Assembly: GCF_002218195.1 (NCBI RefSeq)
Contig: NZ_CP022336.1
Location: 62,001-126,000, forward strand
Direction: 5' to 3'
Source: Sphingorhabdus sp. SMR4y
Lineage (GTDB): Bacteria > Pseudomonadota > Alphaproteobacteria > Sphingomonadales > Sphingomonadaceae
DNA: 64,000 nucleotides
Made by a program: the position numbers and the translations under genes
The notes under the pieces: generated by a model
Seen by the model: the letters and a program-made list of their open reading frames with translations, nothing else
The model's database searches: none
Told to the model about the DNA's origin: nothing
Shown here: positions 26,366 to 34,505 of the stretch, in pieces
Position numbering within the stretch: the first letter of the stretch is position 1
How the letters are laid out: each line of letters opens with the position of its first letter

Positions 26366-26830
26366 ATGACGGCATGGAAAGAAGAGGGTTATCACAGCGT
26401 TACACCCTATATCACCGTGGACGATGCCGTGGCTGCAATCCAATTTTATTCAAAGGCCTTTGACGCGAGCGAGCAAATGCGTCTGCCGATGGGCGACAAG
26501 ATCGGCCATGCCGATCTGCTGATCGGCGACAGTCATGTAATGCTGTCGGACGAATTTCCCGAGATGGACAGGCTGGGCCCGAACAAGCGGGGCGGGGCGA
26601 CCGCCAGCCTGATGATCTACGTCCCCGATGTTGATGCGGCTTTCGCCAAGGCGGTGGCGGCGGGTGCCGAAGTCGTCCGTCCGGTGGAAGACCAGTTTTA
26701 CGGTGACCGGTCCGGCTGGCTGAAGGATCCGTTCGGGCATGAATGGACCCTGTCGACCCATGTCGAGGATGTGTCGGAAGAGGAAATGGGCCGCCGGATG
26801 GAAGCAATGATGGCCGGCGAGGGCGGATAG
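26366..26830 (+). CDS. VOC-superfamily (glyoxalase/PhnB-like) protein
   Basis: This 154-residue protein is of the vicinal oxygen chelate fold, PhnB/YdcE-like: YHSVTPYITVDDAVAAIQFYSKAF opens the first module. The second has VPDVDAAFAKAVAAGAEVVRPVEDQFYGDRSG and ends at FGHEWTLSTH. Members are often annotated as glyoxalase or bleomycin-resistance proteins, but most have no known substrate. Three starts are possible: GTG at 26342 and ATGs at 26363 and 26366. GGAG at 26355-26358 is best spaced for 26366. It is divergent from the TonB receptor gene. Confidence 0.82.
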   Translation: MTAWKEEGYHSVTPYITVDDAVAAIQFYSKAFDASEQMRLPMGDKIGHADLLIGDSHVMLSDEFPEMDRLGPNKRGGATASLMIYVPDVDAAFAKAVAAGAEVVRPVEDQFYGDRSGWLKDPFGHEWTLSTHVEDVSEEEMGRRMEAMMAGEGG

Positions 26831-26838
26831 ATCACTTT

Positions 26839-26867
26839 CGTCATCCTGTAACAAGTTCAGGATGACG
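26839..26867. repeat. Short palindromic intergenic repeat (CGTCATCCTG arms)
   Basis: CGTCATCCTG at 26839-26848 and CAGGATGACG at 26858-26867 form a perfect 10-bp stem with a nine-base loop in the 66-base gap between the VOC gene and purT. Palindromes with this arm sequence recur in sphingomonad intergenic regions, to my knowledge. It could act as a weak terminator but has no T-run. Confidence 0.6.
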
Positions 26868-26896
26868 AGGTCGCTGGTTTTGGCTATGGCCTCCCC

Positions 26897-28087
26897 ATGA
26901 CTCACACCAAGAAAATCCTTCTCCTAGGCTCCGGCGAACTGGGCCGCGAATTCACCATCTCGGCGAAGCGGCTCGGCGCCCGTGTGATTGCCTGTGATGC
27001 CTATGACGATGCGCCTGCCATGCAGGTTGCCGACGGTCGCGAAATCTTCTCCATGCTTGACGGCGAAAAACTGCGCGCTGCGGTCGAAAAACACCATCCC
27101 GATCTGATTGTTCCAGAAGTCGAGGCGATCCGGACGGAGATTTTGGCCGAAGTCGAAGCGGACGGCTATCATGTCGTGCCCTCAGCCCGCGCCACACAAT
27201 TGACGATGAATCGTGACGCGATCCGTGATGTTGCCGCGCAAGAGCTGGGCCTGACCACCTCGAAATATCATTATGCCGAAAGTTTCGCGGAAGTCGCCAG
27301 CGCTGCCGACGATATCGGCCTGCCGCTGGTGATCAAGCCGGTGATGTCCTCGTCCGGCAAGGGGCAGAGCAAGGTCGACAGCGCCGACCAGCTGGAAGAG
27401 GCATGGGACTATGCCGTCGCCAATATGCGCGGCGACCGGGCGCGGGTGATTGTCGAGCAGTTCATCGACTTCGATTACGAGATCACGCTGCTGACCGTGC
27501 GAACGAAAGATGGCATCCTCTTCTGTCCGCCAATCGGCCATCGGCAGGAGCGCGGCGATTATCAGGAAAGCTGGCAACCGGCGGCAATGACCGACGCGGC
27601 GCTCGCCTCGGCCCAGGACATGGCGCGCAAGGTCGTCGAAAATCTGGGTGGCGGCGGCAAGGGCTGGGGCCTGTTCGGGGTCGAATTTTTTGTCACCAGA
27701 CAGGGCGAAGTGATCTTTTCCGAACTCAGCCCGCGGCCCCACGATACCGGCATGGTCACCTCGATCGGCCAGAATCTCAGCGAATTCGACCTGCACGCCC
27801 GCGCGATCATGGGGCTTCCGGTCCCGCATATCGCGCTGACCGCACCAGCCAGCGCCAGCGCGGTGATCCTGGCGGACCGGGACAGCGACCAGTTTGAATT
27901 TGCCGGCGTGGCGGACGCGCTGGCGCTGGGCGGCGAAGGCGCAGAAACGGACGTACGCATATTCGGCAAGCCGGTGACGCGGCCATACCGGCGGATGGCG
28001 GTGGCGCTGGCGACGGGTGCGGATACGGACGCGGCGCGGAAGCTGGCGAAGCAGGCGGCGGACGTGGTGAGGATTGAATATTCCTGA
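26897..28087 (+). CDS. purT: Formate-dependent GAR transformylase PurT
   Basis: This 396-residue ATP-grasp enzyme makes formyl-glycinamide ribonucleotide from GAR, formate and ATP, the folate-independent form of the third purine step. The N-terminal segment KILLLGSGELGREFTISAKRLG (about 5-26) binds the nucleotide substrate. The ATP-grasp domain has VMSSSGKGQSKV (about 146-157) and the metal-binding FGVEFFV and SELSPRPHDTGMVT (about 276-289). Length is standard. No other purine gene is adjacent, which is normal for purT. Confidence 0.95.
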   Translation: MTHTKKILLLGSGELGREFTISAKRLGARVIACDAYDDAPAMQVADGREIFSMLDGEKLRAAVEKHHPDLIVPEVEAIRTEILAEVEADGYHVVPSARATQLTMNRDAIRDVAAQELGLTTSKYHYAESFAEVASAADDIGLPLVIKPVMSSSGKGQSKVDSADQLEEAWDYAVANMRGDRARVIVEQFIDFDYEITLLTVRTKDGILFCPPIGHRQERGDYQESWQPAAMTDAALASAQDMARKVVENLGGGGKGWGLFGVEFFVTRQGEVIFSELSPRPHDTGMVTSIGQNLSEFDLHARAIMGLPVPHIALTAPASASAVILADRDSDQFEFAGVADALALGGEGAETDVRIFGKPVTRPYRRMAVALATGADTDAARKLAKQAADVVRIEYS

Positions 28088-28211
28088 AACAATAATGAAG
28101 TGCGCCGCCAATTGACTTCTCCCGTGAGGGAGGAGGAGCAGGGCGGGGGTTTTCAATCTTCGAACGATCCGCCAAAGAACTTTCAAATATAAAATCAGGA
28201 GAATCTTACCC

Positions 28212-28913
28212 ATGACCGCATCTCTCGTCCTCTACGGCTCGCCTCTGTCTCCCTTCCAGCGCAAGGTCGAGGCGGTGATGGCGCTCAAGGGGCTCGACTA
28301 TGATTGCGAGGACGTCAATGTCATGGGCATGCCCGACTGGTACAAGGCGATCAGCCCGCTTGGCCGCATTCCCTCGCTCCGCGACCGCGACATTGCCGAA
28401 GATGGCGCTGCGGGTACGATCACCGACAGTTCGGCAATCTGTGGCTATCTGGAAAAGCGGCAGCCGGAACCGTCGGTCTATCCCGCCGATGCGTTCGACC
28501 ATGGCCGGGCGCTGTGGCTGGAGGAATATGCCGATACCGGGCTGGCCATGGCTGGCGGCATGGGCGTGTTCCGGCCGATCATCTTCAATCTGTTCCAGCG
28601 CAAGCAGCCGGATATCGAAACGGCGCGCAAAACCTGGAACGAGAAGCTGCCGCCGCTCTGGGACTATCTCGAACACTATCTCGATGGCCGCTCCCATTTC
28701 ATTGGCGATAGCATCACCATCGCCGACATTTCTGTCGCCGCGCAGATCGCCCAGACCGAGATGCTGGCCGGGCTGCCGGACAAATCCCGCTGGCCATCGC
28801 TGGTTGCCCATTTCGAGGCGATGAAGGCGCATGACTGTTTCCAGCGTAACAACGCGGGCTGTGACAGAATATTGGCGAAGCTGGTGCCGGAGAAATATGA
28901 CCTGGGCGCCTGA
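28212..28913 (+). CDS. Glutathione S-transferase family protein
   Basis: This 233-residue protein has a thioredoxin-like N-terminal half, beginning LVLYGSPLSPFQRKVEAVMALKGLDY with the candidate catalytic Ser of SPLSPF. The glutathione-binding segment GRIPSLRD ... ITDSSAICGYLE follows, then an all-helical GST half with HFIGDSITIADISVAAQIAQ. The class and substrate are not clear. The upstream 124-base gap holds only a weak CTTCTCCC/GGGAGgAG hairpin and a GGAG-type ribosome site before the ATG. Confidence 0.87.
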   Translation: MTASLVLYGSPLSPFQRKVEAVMALKGLDYDCEDVNVMGMPDWYKAISPLGRIPSLRDRDIAEDGAAGTITDSSAICGYLEKRQPEPSVYPADAFDHGRALWLEEYADTGLAMAGGMGVFRPIIFNLFQRKQPDIETARKTWNEKLPPLWDYLEHYLDGRSHFIGDSITIADISVAAQIAQTEMLAGLPDKSRWPSLVAHFEAMKAHDCFQRNNAGCDRILAKLVPEKYDLGA

Positions 28914-28950
28914 CACCTGGCTCCCTCAGCTACGGGCTTGCAGCGGGTCA

Positions 28951-29014
28951 GTCAGAAACCGGCCAGCCGTTTCTGACCGATCGCACGAAAGCTCACAGGA
29001 TCGCGCGCGATCCT
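28951..29014. terminator. Two palindromes between GST gene and crotonase gene
   Basis: Two stem-loops lie between convergent stops. GTCAGAAAC (28951-28959) pairs with GTTTCTGAC (28969-28977), with further GGC/GCC pairing inside. AGGATCGCGCGCGATCCT (28997-29014) is a perfect 18-base palindrome that reaches the stop codon of the minus-strand gene. Neither is followed by a good T-run, so termination is a guess. Confidence 0.4.
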
Positions 29015-29864
29015 ATAATGCTGTGGTTCTGAGCGGCAGGAGATCGGGGAAATCCGGTTCGCGATTCTCGCCCATCGCGGCGACCGCTTCCTGGATATGC
29101 GACGGCGGGAACATGCCGGCATTCCAGACGCCGATATAGTCGAGCGTGTCCGCCGTATTATGATCGCGGCCATAGTTGATCAGCACCTTGCAGCCGGTGA
29201 CTGCTAGCGGCGATTTGGATGCAATTTCCTTCGCGGTTGCCATGACATGGGCCAGGCATTCTTCCTGCGTCTCGAATATATCGTTGACCAGCCCGATTTC
29301 CTTCGCCTTGGCGGCGTCGATCCGGCGACCGGTATAGGCCATTTCCTTGACCCAGCCTTCGGGGATATAGCGCTGCAGGCGCGGGAAGGTGCCGACATCG
29401 GCGGTCATGCCGATATTGGTTTCCTGGATGCAGAAAATTGCATCTTTGGTGCACCAGCGGATATCACCGGCGCTGATCATGTCGATCGCGCCGCCGATAA
29501 CGCCGCCGTGCAGCGCGAACAGGACGGGAATGCGGGCTTCTTCCAGCGCATTGAAGCTATGCTGTATCCGTTTGACATTGGAACGGAACATTTCCGCGAC
29601 GACATGTTTGTCCGCGCCATCGATCTTTTCGTCCGGTTGCGGCGCGAAAACAGAGAGATCCATGCCGGCGGAAAAATGCTTGCCGGTGGAACTGATGACG
29701 ATGACCCGGGCGCGGGCGTTAATATCAATATCTTCGACGATTTCCGGCAGATCGTTCCAGAATGCACGGTTCATGCTGTTGAGCTTTTCCGGACGGTTCA
29801 TCCGGATATGGGCGATGCCATTGTCGATTTCGACATCGAAACATTCATATTTTTTCTCGACCAT
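29013..29864 (-). CDS. Crotonase-family protein, dienoyl-CoA isomerase-like
   Basis: This 283-residue enoyl-CoA hydratase/isomerase-fold protein carries the oxyanion-hole segments GKHFSAGMDLSVF (about 66-78) and ALHGGVIGGAIDMISAGDIRW (about 117-137). The segment NIGMTADVGTFPRLQRYIPEG matches the ADVGTLQRLP motif of delta-3,5-delta-2,4-dienoyl-CoA isomerase (ECH1), including its catalytic aspartate, rather than the Glu pair of a hydratase. It probably acts in beta-oxidation of unsaturated acids. It stands alone on the minus strand. Isomerase versus hydratase activity is inference from that motif. Confidence 0.85.
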   Translation of the reverse strand: MVEKKYECFDVEIDNGIAHIRMNRPEKLNSMNRAFWNDLPEIVEDIDINARARVIVISSTGKHFSAGMDLSVFAPQPDEKIDGADKHVVAEMFRSNVKRIQHSFNALEEARIPVLFALHGGVIGGAIDMISAGDIRWCTKDAIFCIQETNIGMTADVGTFPRLQRYIPEGWVKEMAYTGRRIDAAKAKEIGLVNDIFETQEECLAHVMATAKEIASKSPLAVTGCKVLINYGRDHNTADTLDYIGVWNAGMFPPSHIQEAVAAMGENREPDFPDLLPLRTTAL

Positions 29865-30038
29865 GATCCTCTTTTTCCTGTTTTGTCTTCAGTTGCCAGC
29901 GGCCTAGCATGATGTTCTCGCGCTGCGCACGCACAATTTTGGCGGGCCGGCGCTCAAAGCGTCCGGCTAAAGCCATGCTATTGCCCCTGAAAAGGCTTCA
30001 AGCTTGCGGCGCGAAATCCCGCGCACTATGTATCGTCC

Positions 30039-31034
30039 ATGACCATCATTCCAAACACACTCGAACTGATCGGCAATACGCCGCTCGTGCGCCTGTCCGG
30101 CCCCAGCGAAGAAGCCGGCTGCGATATTTACGGCAAATGCGAATTTGCCAATCCCGGTGCGTCGGTGAAAGACCGAGCCGCATTGTTCATCGTTCAGGAT
30201 GCCGAAGAGCGCGGACTGCTGAAACCGGGGGGACGGATTGTCGAAGGCACGGCGGGCAATACCGGCATCGGGATCGCGCTGGTTGCCAATGCCAAGGGCT
30301 ACAAGTCGACGATCGTCATGCCGGAGACCCAGAGCAAGGAGAAAATGGATACGCTGCGCGCGCTCGGCGCCGAGCTGATCACCGTGCCGGCCGCGCCTTA
30401 TTCAAACCCTGGCCATTTTGTCCACACCTCTCGCCGTCTGGCAGAAGAAACCGAAGGTGCGGTCTGGGCCAACCAGTTCGACAATGTCGCGAACCGTCGT
30501 GCGCATATCGAAACGACGGCCGAGGAAATCTGGGACCAGATGGACGGCAAGATCGATGGCTTTGCCTGTGCGGTCGGAACCGGAGGCACGCTGGCTGGCG
30601 TCGGCATGGGGCTGAAGGCGAAGGACGAGAATGTGACCATCGCATTGTCCGATCCGCACGGCGCAGCGCTCTATGAATATTACGCCCATGGCGAGCTCAA
30701 GTCCGACGGCAGCAGTGTTGCCGAAGGCATAGGGCAGGGCCGGATTACCGGCAATCTCGAAGATGCGCCGGTGGACAGGCAATATCGCATTTCCGACGAG
30801 GAAGGGCTCGCCTGGGTCGAACGGCTGCTGATGGACGAGGGTCTGTGCCTGGGCCTGTCCTCGGGCATCAATGTCGCCGGCGCGATCGCGCTGGGCAAGG
30901 AGCTGGGGCCAGGCAGCCGGGTTGCGACGATCCTGTGCGATACCGGTTTCCGTTACCTGTCCTCGCTCTACAACGCGGCATGGCTGAAGGAAAAGGGGTT
31001 GCCGGTATTCCCCTGGCTCGACAATGATGGATAA
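30039..31034 (+). CDS. cysK: Cysteine synthase (O-acetylserine sulfhydrylase) family
   Basis: This 331-residue fold-type II PLP enzyme should replace the acetyl group of O-acetylserine with sulfide. The PLP lysine is in NPGASVKDRAA (about residue 45), the substrate-binding loop is GTAGNTGIG (about 69-77) and the phosphate-binding glycine loop is GTGGTLAG (about 181-188). The loop reads TAGNTG rather than the TSGNTG usual for CysK, a form seen in some fungal and alphaproteobacterial cysteine synthase-like proteins, so substrate preference could differ. The final 11 bases overlap the next gene. Confidence 0.87.
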   Translation: MTIIPNTLELIGNTPLVRLSGPSEEAGCDIYGKCEFANPGASVKDRAALFIVQDAEERGLLKPGGRIVEGTAGNTGIGIALVANAKGYKSTIVMPETQSKEKMDTLRALGAELITVPAAPYSNPGHFVHTSRRLAEETEGAVWANQFDNVANRRAHIETTAEEIWDQMDGKIDGFACAVGTGGTLAGVGMGLKAKDENVTIALSDPHGAALYEYYAHGELKSDGSSVAEGIGQGRITGNLEDAPVDRQYRISDEEGLAWVERLLMDEGLCLGLSSGINVAGAIALGKELGPGSRVATILCDTGFRYLSSLYNAAWLKEKGLPVFPWLDNDG

Positions 31035-31395
31035 GAAGCCGCCAAATTCCGGCCGTCAGGACACGATGCAGCGAATCCAGGTCGGGGTCGTCGGACTGGC
31101 GGCAGTGCTGCTGCTGGTCAGCGTGGCCAATTTTATCATCCAGCGGGCCAGTGACGAGCAGACGGGAATTGAGGAAATGCAGGCGGAGGCCACCGGTGTC
31201 GCACCTCCGATCATCAATGTTCCGGAGGAAAAGCCGGCCGAACCGCTTGCCGAGCTGGGCATTACACCGGCGCCGGCGCAAGGTACCGGCAAGGCCGAAG
31301 CACAGAATCCGGCAGCAAATCTGCCGGGGCAGACAGTCCCGGACTTGCAGCCCGATCCAAATCTGGATGCGCCGATGGATCGGGAGCGGCGCTAG
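31024..31395 (+). CDS. Single-pass membrane protein of unknown function
   Basis: I do not recognise this 123-residue protein. It has a basic N-terminus (about 1-17), one membrane segment (about 20-39, VGVVGLAAVLLLVSVANFII) and a Pro/Glu/Ala-rich, probably disordered, periplasmic tail. The start overlaps the cysK stop by 11 bases, and its stop TAG is followed directly by the TTG start of the next gene. These two small envelope proteins are therefore likely made together. A second ATG at 31027 is equally possible. Confidence 0.7.
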   Translation: MMDKKPPNSGRQDTMQRIQVGVVGLAAVLLLVSVANFIIQRASDEQTGIEEMQAEATGVAPPIINVPEEKPAEPLAELGITPAPAQGTGKAEAQNPAANLPGQTVPDLQPDPNLDAPMDRERR

Positions 31396-32187
31396 TTGAC
31401 GCGTTTCTGGCAGACGGTTCCGTCGGCCTTGCTGGCTTTTCTGTTTCTCGCGCAATGCAGCGCTGGCGAACCTCCGCCGGACCCGCAGCAACCCAGAGCC
31501 CGTATCCAGCTCATGACAAGTCTGCCGCTGGTCTGGGGCGATGGTGCTTCTATGGAATCGATCCTTTCCGGCGATTCCGAACCGGCGCCGATCTATCGCT
31601 ACTGGCAGCAGCAATATGAGATGACGGCGGTAGACAGTCTGGAAAATCTGGCTGCAGAAGACCCGGATATTGTCATACTCGCCCAACCGCGGGCCATGGA
31701 TCCTGCCGATCTGACCGATCTCGATGGCTGGGTGCGGGCGGGGGGTGCCGTCATCATATTGACCGACCCCGAACTGGTCTGGCCGTCCCGCTTGCCACTC
31801 GGTGATCCTCGGCGCCCGCTGGCCAGCGGCCTTCTCTCGCCGCTGCTCGATCACTGGGGCCTGGAACTTGTCGCTGCTGACGCGGACAGCACCGAGCTCG
31901 AGCATCTCCGCTTTGGCGATCATGTATTTGCCAGCCGCAGGGTGGGAAAGATCGAGCCGGTAAAGGCCGGCAAGGCCTCGGACGCAGATTGCGAGTGGAG
32001 CGATGTCGCTTTTGTCGTGCAATGTTCGGTCGGGCAGGGACGGGCCGCCATCGTGGCGGATGCCGATTTTCTCCATGCGACGCTCTGGCCGGAAGCAGCC
32101 CGAAAGTCACCGCAGACAAGCGGCGCGGTGCGTTTCGTCGATTCACTGGTGCGACACTCTCGCGAAACTGATGACCGCCGGAAATAA
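31396..32187 (+). CDS. GldG-like (ABC accessory domain) envelope protein
   Basis: This 263-residue protein has an N-terminal hydrophobic signal (about 6-20) ending at Cys21 in FLAQC, a weak lipobox. The remainder resembles the periplasmic GldG/DUF4350-type domain of ABC transporter accessory proteins: YRYWQQQYEMTAVDSL, then DPDIVILAQPRAMDPADLTDLDG and GGAVIILTDPEL. No ABC transporter is adjacent. It starts with TTG directly after the previous stop and has no ATG alternative nearby. It lies about 270 bases upstream of mraZ. The function is unknown and the family call tentative. Confidence 0.65.
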   Translation: MTRFWQTVPSALLAFLFLAQCSAGEPPPDPQQPRARIQLMTSLPLVWGDGASMESILSGDSEPAPIYRYWQQQYEMTAVDSLENLAAEDPDIVILAQPRAMDPADLTDLDGWVRAGGAVIILTDPELVWPSRLPLGDPRRPLASGLLSPLLDHWGLELVAADADSTELEHLRFGDHVFASRRVGKIEPVKAGKASDADCEWSDVAFVVQCSVGQGRAAIVADADFLHATLWPEAARKSPQTSGAVRFVDSLVRHSRETDDRRK

Positions 32188-32270
32188 TCACATGTCGAGC
32201 AATATCGAAGAGCGGGCGCACCTGCCCAGATCGGCGGTCAGATCGGTGTAATTTAAAATTAATTAAAAAC

Positions 32271-32289
32271 AATGACTTAGTAAGTCATT
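32271..32289. promoter_or_regulatory. Perfect 19-bp palindrome upstream of the dcw cluster
   Basis: AATGACTTAGTAAGTCATT is a perfect 9+1+9 inverted repeat that ends exactly where the 10-bp CCC array begins. It sits in an AT-rich stretch (32250-32289). It could be an operator for a dimeric regulator, or a weak terminator of the upstream gene, though no T-run follows. A possible promoter overlaps it: ATGACT at 32272-32277 and TAATAT at 32294-32299 with a 16-base spacer. Confidence 0.5.
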
Positions 32290-32338
32290 CCCATAATATC
32301 CCGTAAAAAACCCTTTTATCCCACGCTCACCCCTGTTA
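32289..32338 (+). promoter_or_regulatory. MraZ-box array upstream of mraZ
   Basis: Five consecutive 10-base units run TCCCATAATA, TCCCGTAAAA, AACCCTTTTA, TCCCACGCTC and ACCCCTGTTA. CCC tracts begin at 32290, 32300, 32311, 32320 and 32330. On the other strand this reads as repeated GGGA/TGGG units at 10-bp spacing, the known form of MraZ operators, which an MraZ ring binds on one DNA face to repress the dcw operon. Its location 120-170 bases upstream of the mraZ start fits autoregulation. Confidence 0.65.
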
Positions 32339-32458
32339 GCAATTATTTGTTATCGGGGTATTCTTCCTGTCCGGATTCTAACTTTCGGAAAGGCGCTGGA
32401 AAACGCACTTCTGGAGCGGGAAGAGCTTTGGCCCCGGTTCGGATGAGGGATTTCCACG

Positions 32459-32962
32459 GTGTCAGTTGCATATGCATATTCAGGCTCTGCAATATCGGCG
32501 ATAGACGACAAGGGTCGTCTTTCGGTCCCCGCATTTCTGCGTAAAAATCTGGTGGAAAGCAGCGATGGCCGGACCCTGTGTCTCGGCACGCATGAGAAAT
32601 GGGATTGCCTCGTCGGCTTCGGCCTCAGCCGCAAAGCCGATATGCTTGCTGAAATTGACAAGCAGTGGGAAGCGGCGATCGCGCGGGGCGAGAGCTTTGA
32701 CAAGGACGCTGCCGGTGCCCGGAAATTCTCTTCCCTGCAGGATCTGAGTTTTGATGCCAGTGGTCGCTTCATTCTGCCGGCGCAACTGCGCGACATTGGC
32801 AATCTGGAAGATAATGTTCTGTTCCACGGGATCGGTACGACCTTCTGTCTGTGGAACCCGCAGACCTTGCTCGACACTACCGATGATGTGCCGGTCGATC
32901 GCCGTCTGGTCGAATATCATCTGAAAGAGGCTGGCGAGAAGGGTGGAGGGAAGCAGAAATGA
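32459..32962 (+). CDS. mraZ: Transcriptional regulator MraZ
   Basis: This 167-residue protein has two SpoVT/AbrB-like swapped-hairpin domains. The first contains [18 protein letters not shown] (about 11-28) and the second [17 protein letters not shown] (about 97-113); both carry the DxxGR signature. MraZ forms a ring that binds repeated boxes upstream of its own operon and damps dcw expression. The start is GTG, with GAGGGA at 32445-32450 eight bases ahead. A run of five 10-bp boxes lies upstream. It overlaps rsmH by four bases. Confidence 0.95.
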   Translation: MSVAYAYSGSAISAIDDKGRLSVPAFLRKNLVESSDGRTLCLGTHEKWDCLVGFGLSRKADMLAEIDKQWEAAIARGESFDKDAAGARKFSSLQDLSFDASGRFILPAQLRDIGNLEDNVLFHGIGTTFCLWNPQTLLDTTDDVPVDRRLVEYHLKEAGEKGGGKQK

Positions 32963-33906
32963 CCACCGCTGCATCCGCCCGCCATGTTCCCGTCCTGATC
33001 GATGAAGTGATCAATGCGCTCGCCATCATTCCCGGCGAGACCCATGTCGATGGCACCTTCGGCGCTGGCGGTTATAGCACCGCGATGTTGCAGGCAGGCG
33101 CGCATGTGCACGCTTTTGATCAGGATCCCGACGCGATTGCCACCGGTCAGCAGATGGTCGATGATGCCAAGGGCCAGTTGACCCTCCACCACGCCCGCTA
33201 TTCCGAAATGGCCGAGATACTGGTCGAAAACGAGGTCGACGGTGTCACGCTCGATATCGGCGTTTCCTCCATGCAGCTGGACCAGGCCGAACGCGGCTTT
33301 TCCTTTCAGAAAGACGGCCCGCTCGACATGCGTATGGCGCGGGACGGCGAAAGCGCGGCAGATTTTCTCAACGAAGCCGACGAAGAAATGATCGCCGATG
33401 TCATTTATCGCTACGGTGAAGAGCGTCGGTCGCGGCGGATCGCCAAGGCGATCGTCGAAGCGCGACCGCTTACGCGTACTTCCGAACTGGCGAAGGTCGT
33501 TCGCAAGGCTCTGGGCTATCGCGCCGGTGACAAGAAAGATCCGGCAACCCGGACATTCCAGGCGATCCGCATCCACATCAATCGCGAATTGGGCGAACTG
33601 GAAGACGGTCTGGCCGCAGCCGAAAGGCTGTTGCAGCCTGGTGGCAGGCTGGCCGTGGTGACTTTCCACAGCCTCGAGGATCGTATCGTCAAAAATTTTC
33701 TGCGGGACCGCAGCGGGCAGAAGTCCTCCGGCTCCCGTCATCTCCCCCAGGTTAACGAGACACGGCCGGCACCCACCTTTCATAAACCAGCCAAAGCGGT
33801 GCGTCCGGCCGGGGCGGAGCAGGCTCTTAATCCCCGGGCCCGCTCCGCCACCCTCAGATCAGCGGTGCGCACAGACGCGCCGGTCAGCGTCGGGGGTGGG
33901 CAATGA
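32959..33906 (+). CDS. rsmH: 16S rRNA m4C1402 methyltransferase RsmH
   Basis: This 315-residue SAM-dependent enzyme methylates N4 of C1402 in 16S rRNA, tuning the ribosomal P site. The N-terminal [14 protein letters not shown] is family-typical. The SAM site is [13 protein letters not shown] (about 32-44), and the catalytic part contains [18 protein letters not shown] (about 101-118) and the C-terminal [14 protein letters not shown]. It sits in its conserved place after mraZ. It overlaps both neighbours by four bases (ATGA). Confidence 0.96.
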   Translation: MTTAASARHVPVLIDEVINALAIIPGETHVDGTFGAGGYSTAMLQAGAHVHAFDQDPDAIATGQQMVDDAKGQLTLHHARYSEMAEILVENEVDGVTLDIGVSSMQLDQAERGFSFQKDGPLDMRMARDGESAADFLNEADEEMIADVIYRYGEERRSRRIAKAIVEARPLTRTSELAKVVRKALGYRAGDKKDPATRTFQAIRIHINRELGELEDGLAAAERLLQPGGRLAVVTFHSLEDRIVKNFLRDRSGQKSSGSRHLPQVNETRPAPTFHKPAKAVRPAGAEQALNPRARSATLRSAVRTDAPVSVGGGQ

Positions 33907-34505
33907 AGCTGGCGATCAAGCGTCTCGAAGGCATGGGATGGCTCGCGCTGGTTTTTCTGGTGGCGATCATGCTTTATCCGCTCTCGCTCAGCGTGGCGAC
34001 GCTGCGCAGCGACCTTGCGCGCACCGACCGCAAGATCGTCGAGATCAAGAAAGATATCCGCTATCTGGAAACGGAATATAGCGCGCGCGCCAACCTGCGC
34101 CAGCTGGAAGACTGGAACAAGCTCGAGTTCGGCTATGCTTCGCCGCAGGCGTCGCAATATCTTGATGGCGAAAGAGCGCTGGCCAATCTCGGCGGCAAGG
34201 ATCTGCGCAAGCCCGTGCAGGTTGCCGTGATCAGTTCGATGGAAGGGGTCAGGCCGGCCGGCATTATCGGTTCGGTGTTCGGCACCGCCAAGGCGCAAGA
34301 CCGCAACGCCGATGGCAGCGCTATTGGCAGCCAGTCAAATATCGCGCGGGCCGTCACGGGTTCCGGCTCGGGCAAGCCGTTGGGTGCGGCGCAGGCGCGT
34401 ACCACCCGTCTGGCGCAAATCGAAGAGAAGCTGCTTGATGACGGGCTGGTCCGCGATCTCGGGCGCAAGGCGCTTGCCGAGAAGATCGAAAGCATGGCCG
34501 AATGA
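33903..34505 (+). CDS. ftsL: Cell-division protein FtsL-like
   Basis: This 200-residue bitopic protein lies in the ftsL position, between rsmH and ftsI. After a short cytoplasmic N-terminus comes one membrane segment (about 13-32). A periplasmic coiled-coil follows (about 33-75, heptad-like in [20 protein letters not shown]). FtsL works with FtsB and FtsQ to activate FtsWI septal synthesis. FtsL sequences diverge strongly, so context is the main evidence. The extra low-complexity C-terminal part (about 100-200) makes it longer than the 121 residues of E. coli FtsL, as in other alphaproteobacteria. Confidence 0.85.
   Translation: MKLAIKRLEGMGWLALVFLVAIMLYPLSLSVATLRSDLARTDRKIVEIKKDIRYLETEYSARANLRQLEDWNKLEFGYASPQASQYLDGERALANLGGKDLRKPVQVAVISSMEGVRPAGIIGSVFGTAKAQDRNADGSAIGSQSNIARAVTGSGSGKPLGAAQARTTRLAQIEEKLLDDGLVRDLGRKALAEKIESMAE

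Noticed and set aside
32253-32266. TTAA-N6-TTAA upstream of mraZ as a CtrA site
   Set aside because: The spacing is six rather than seven and the stretch is a simple AT-rich run.
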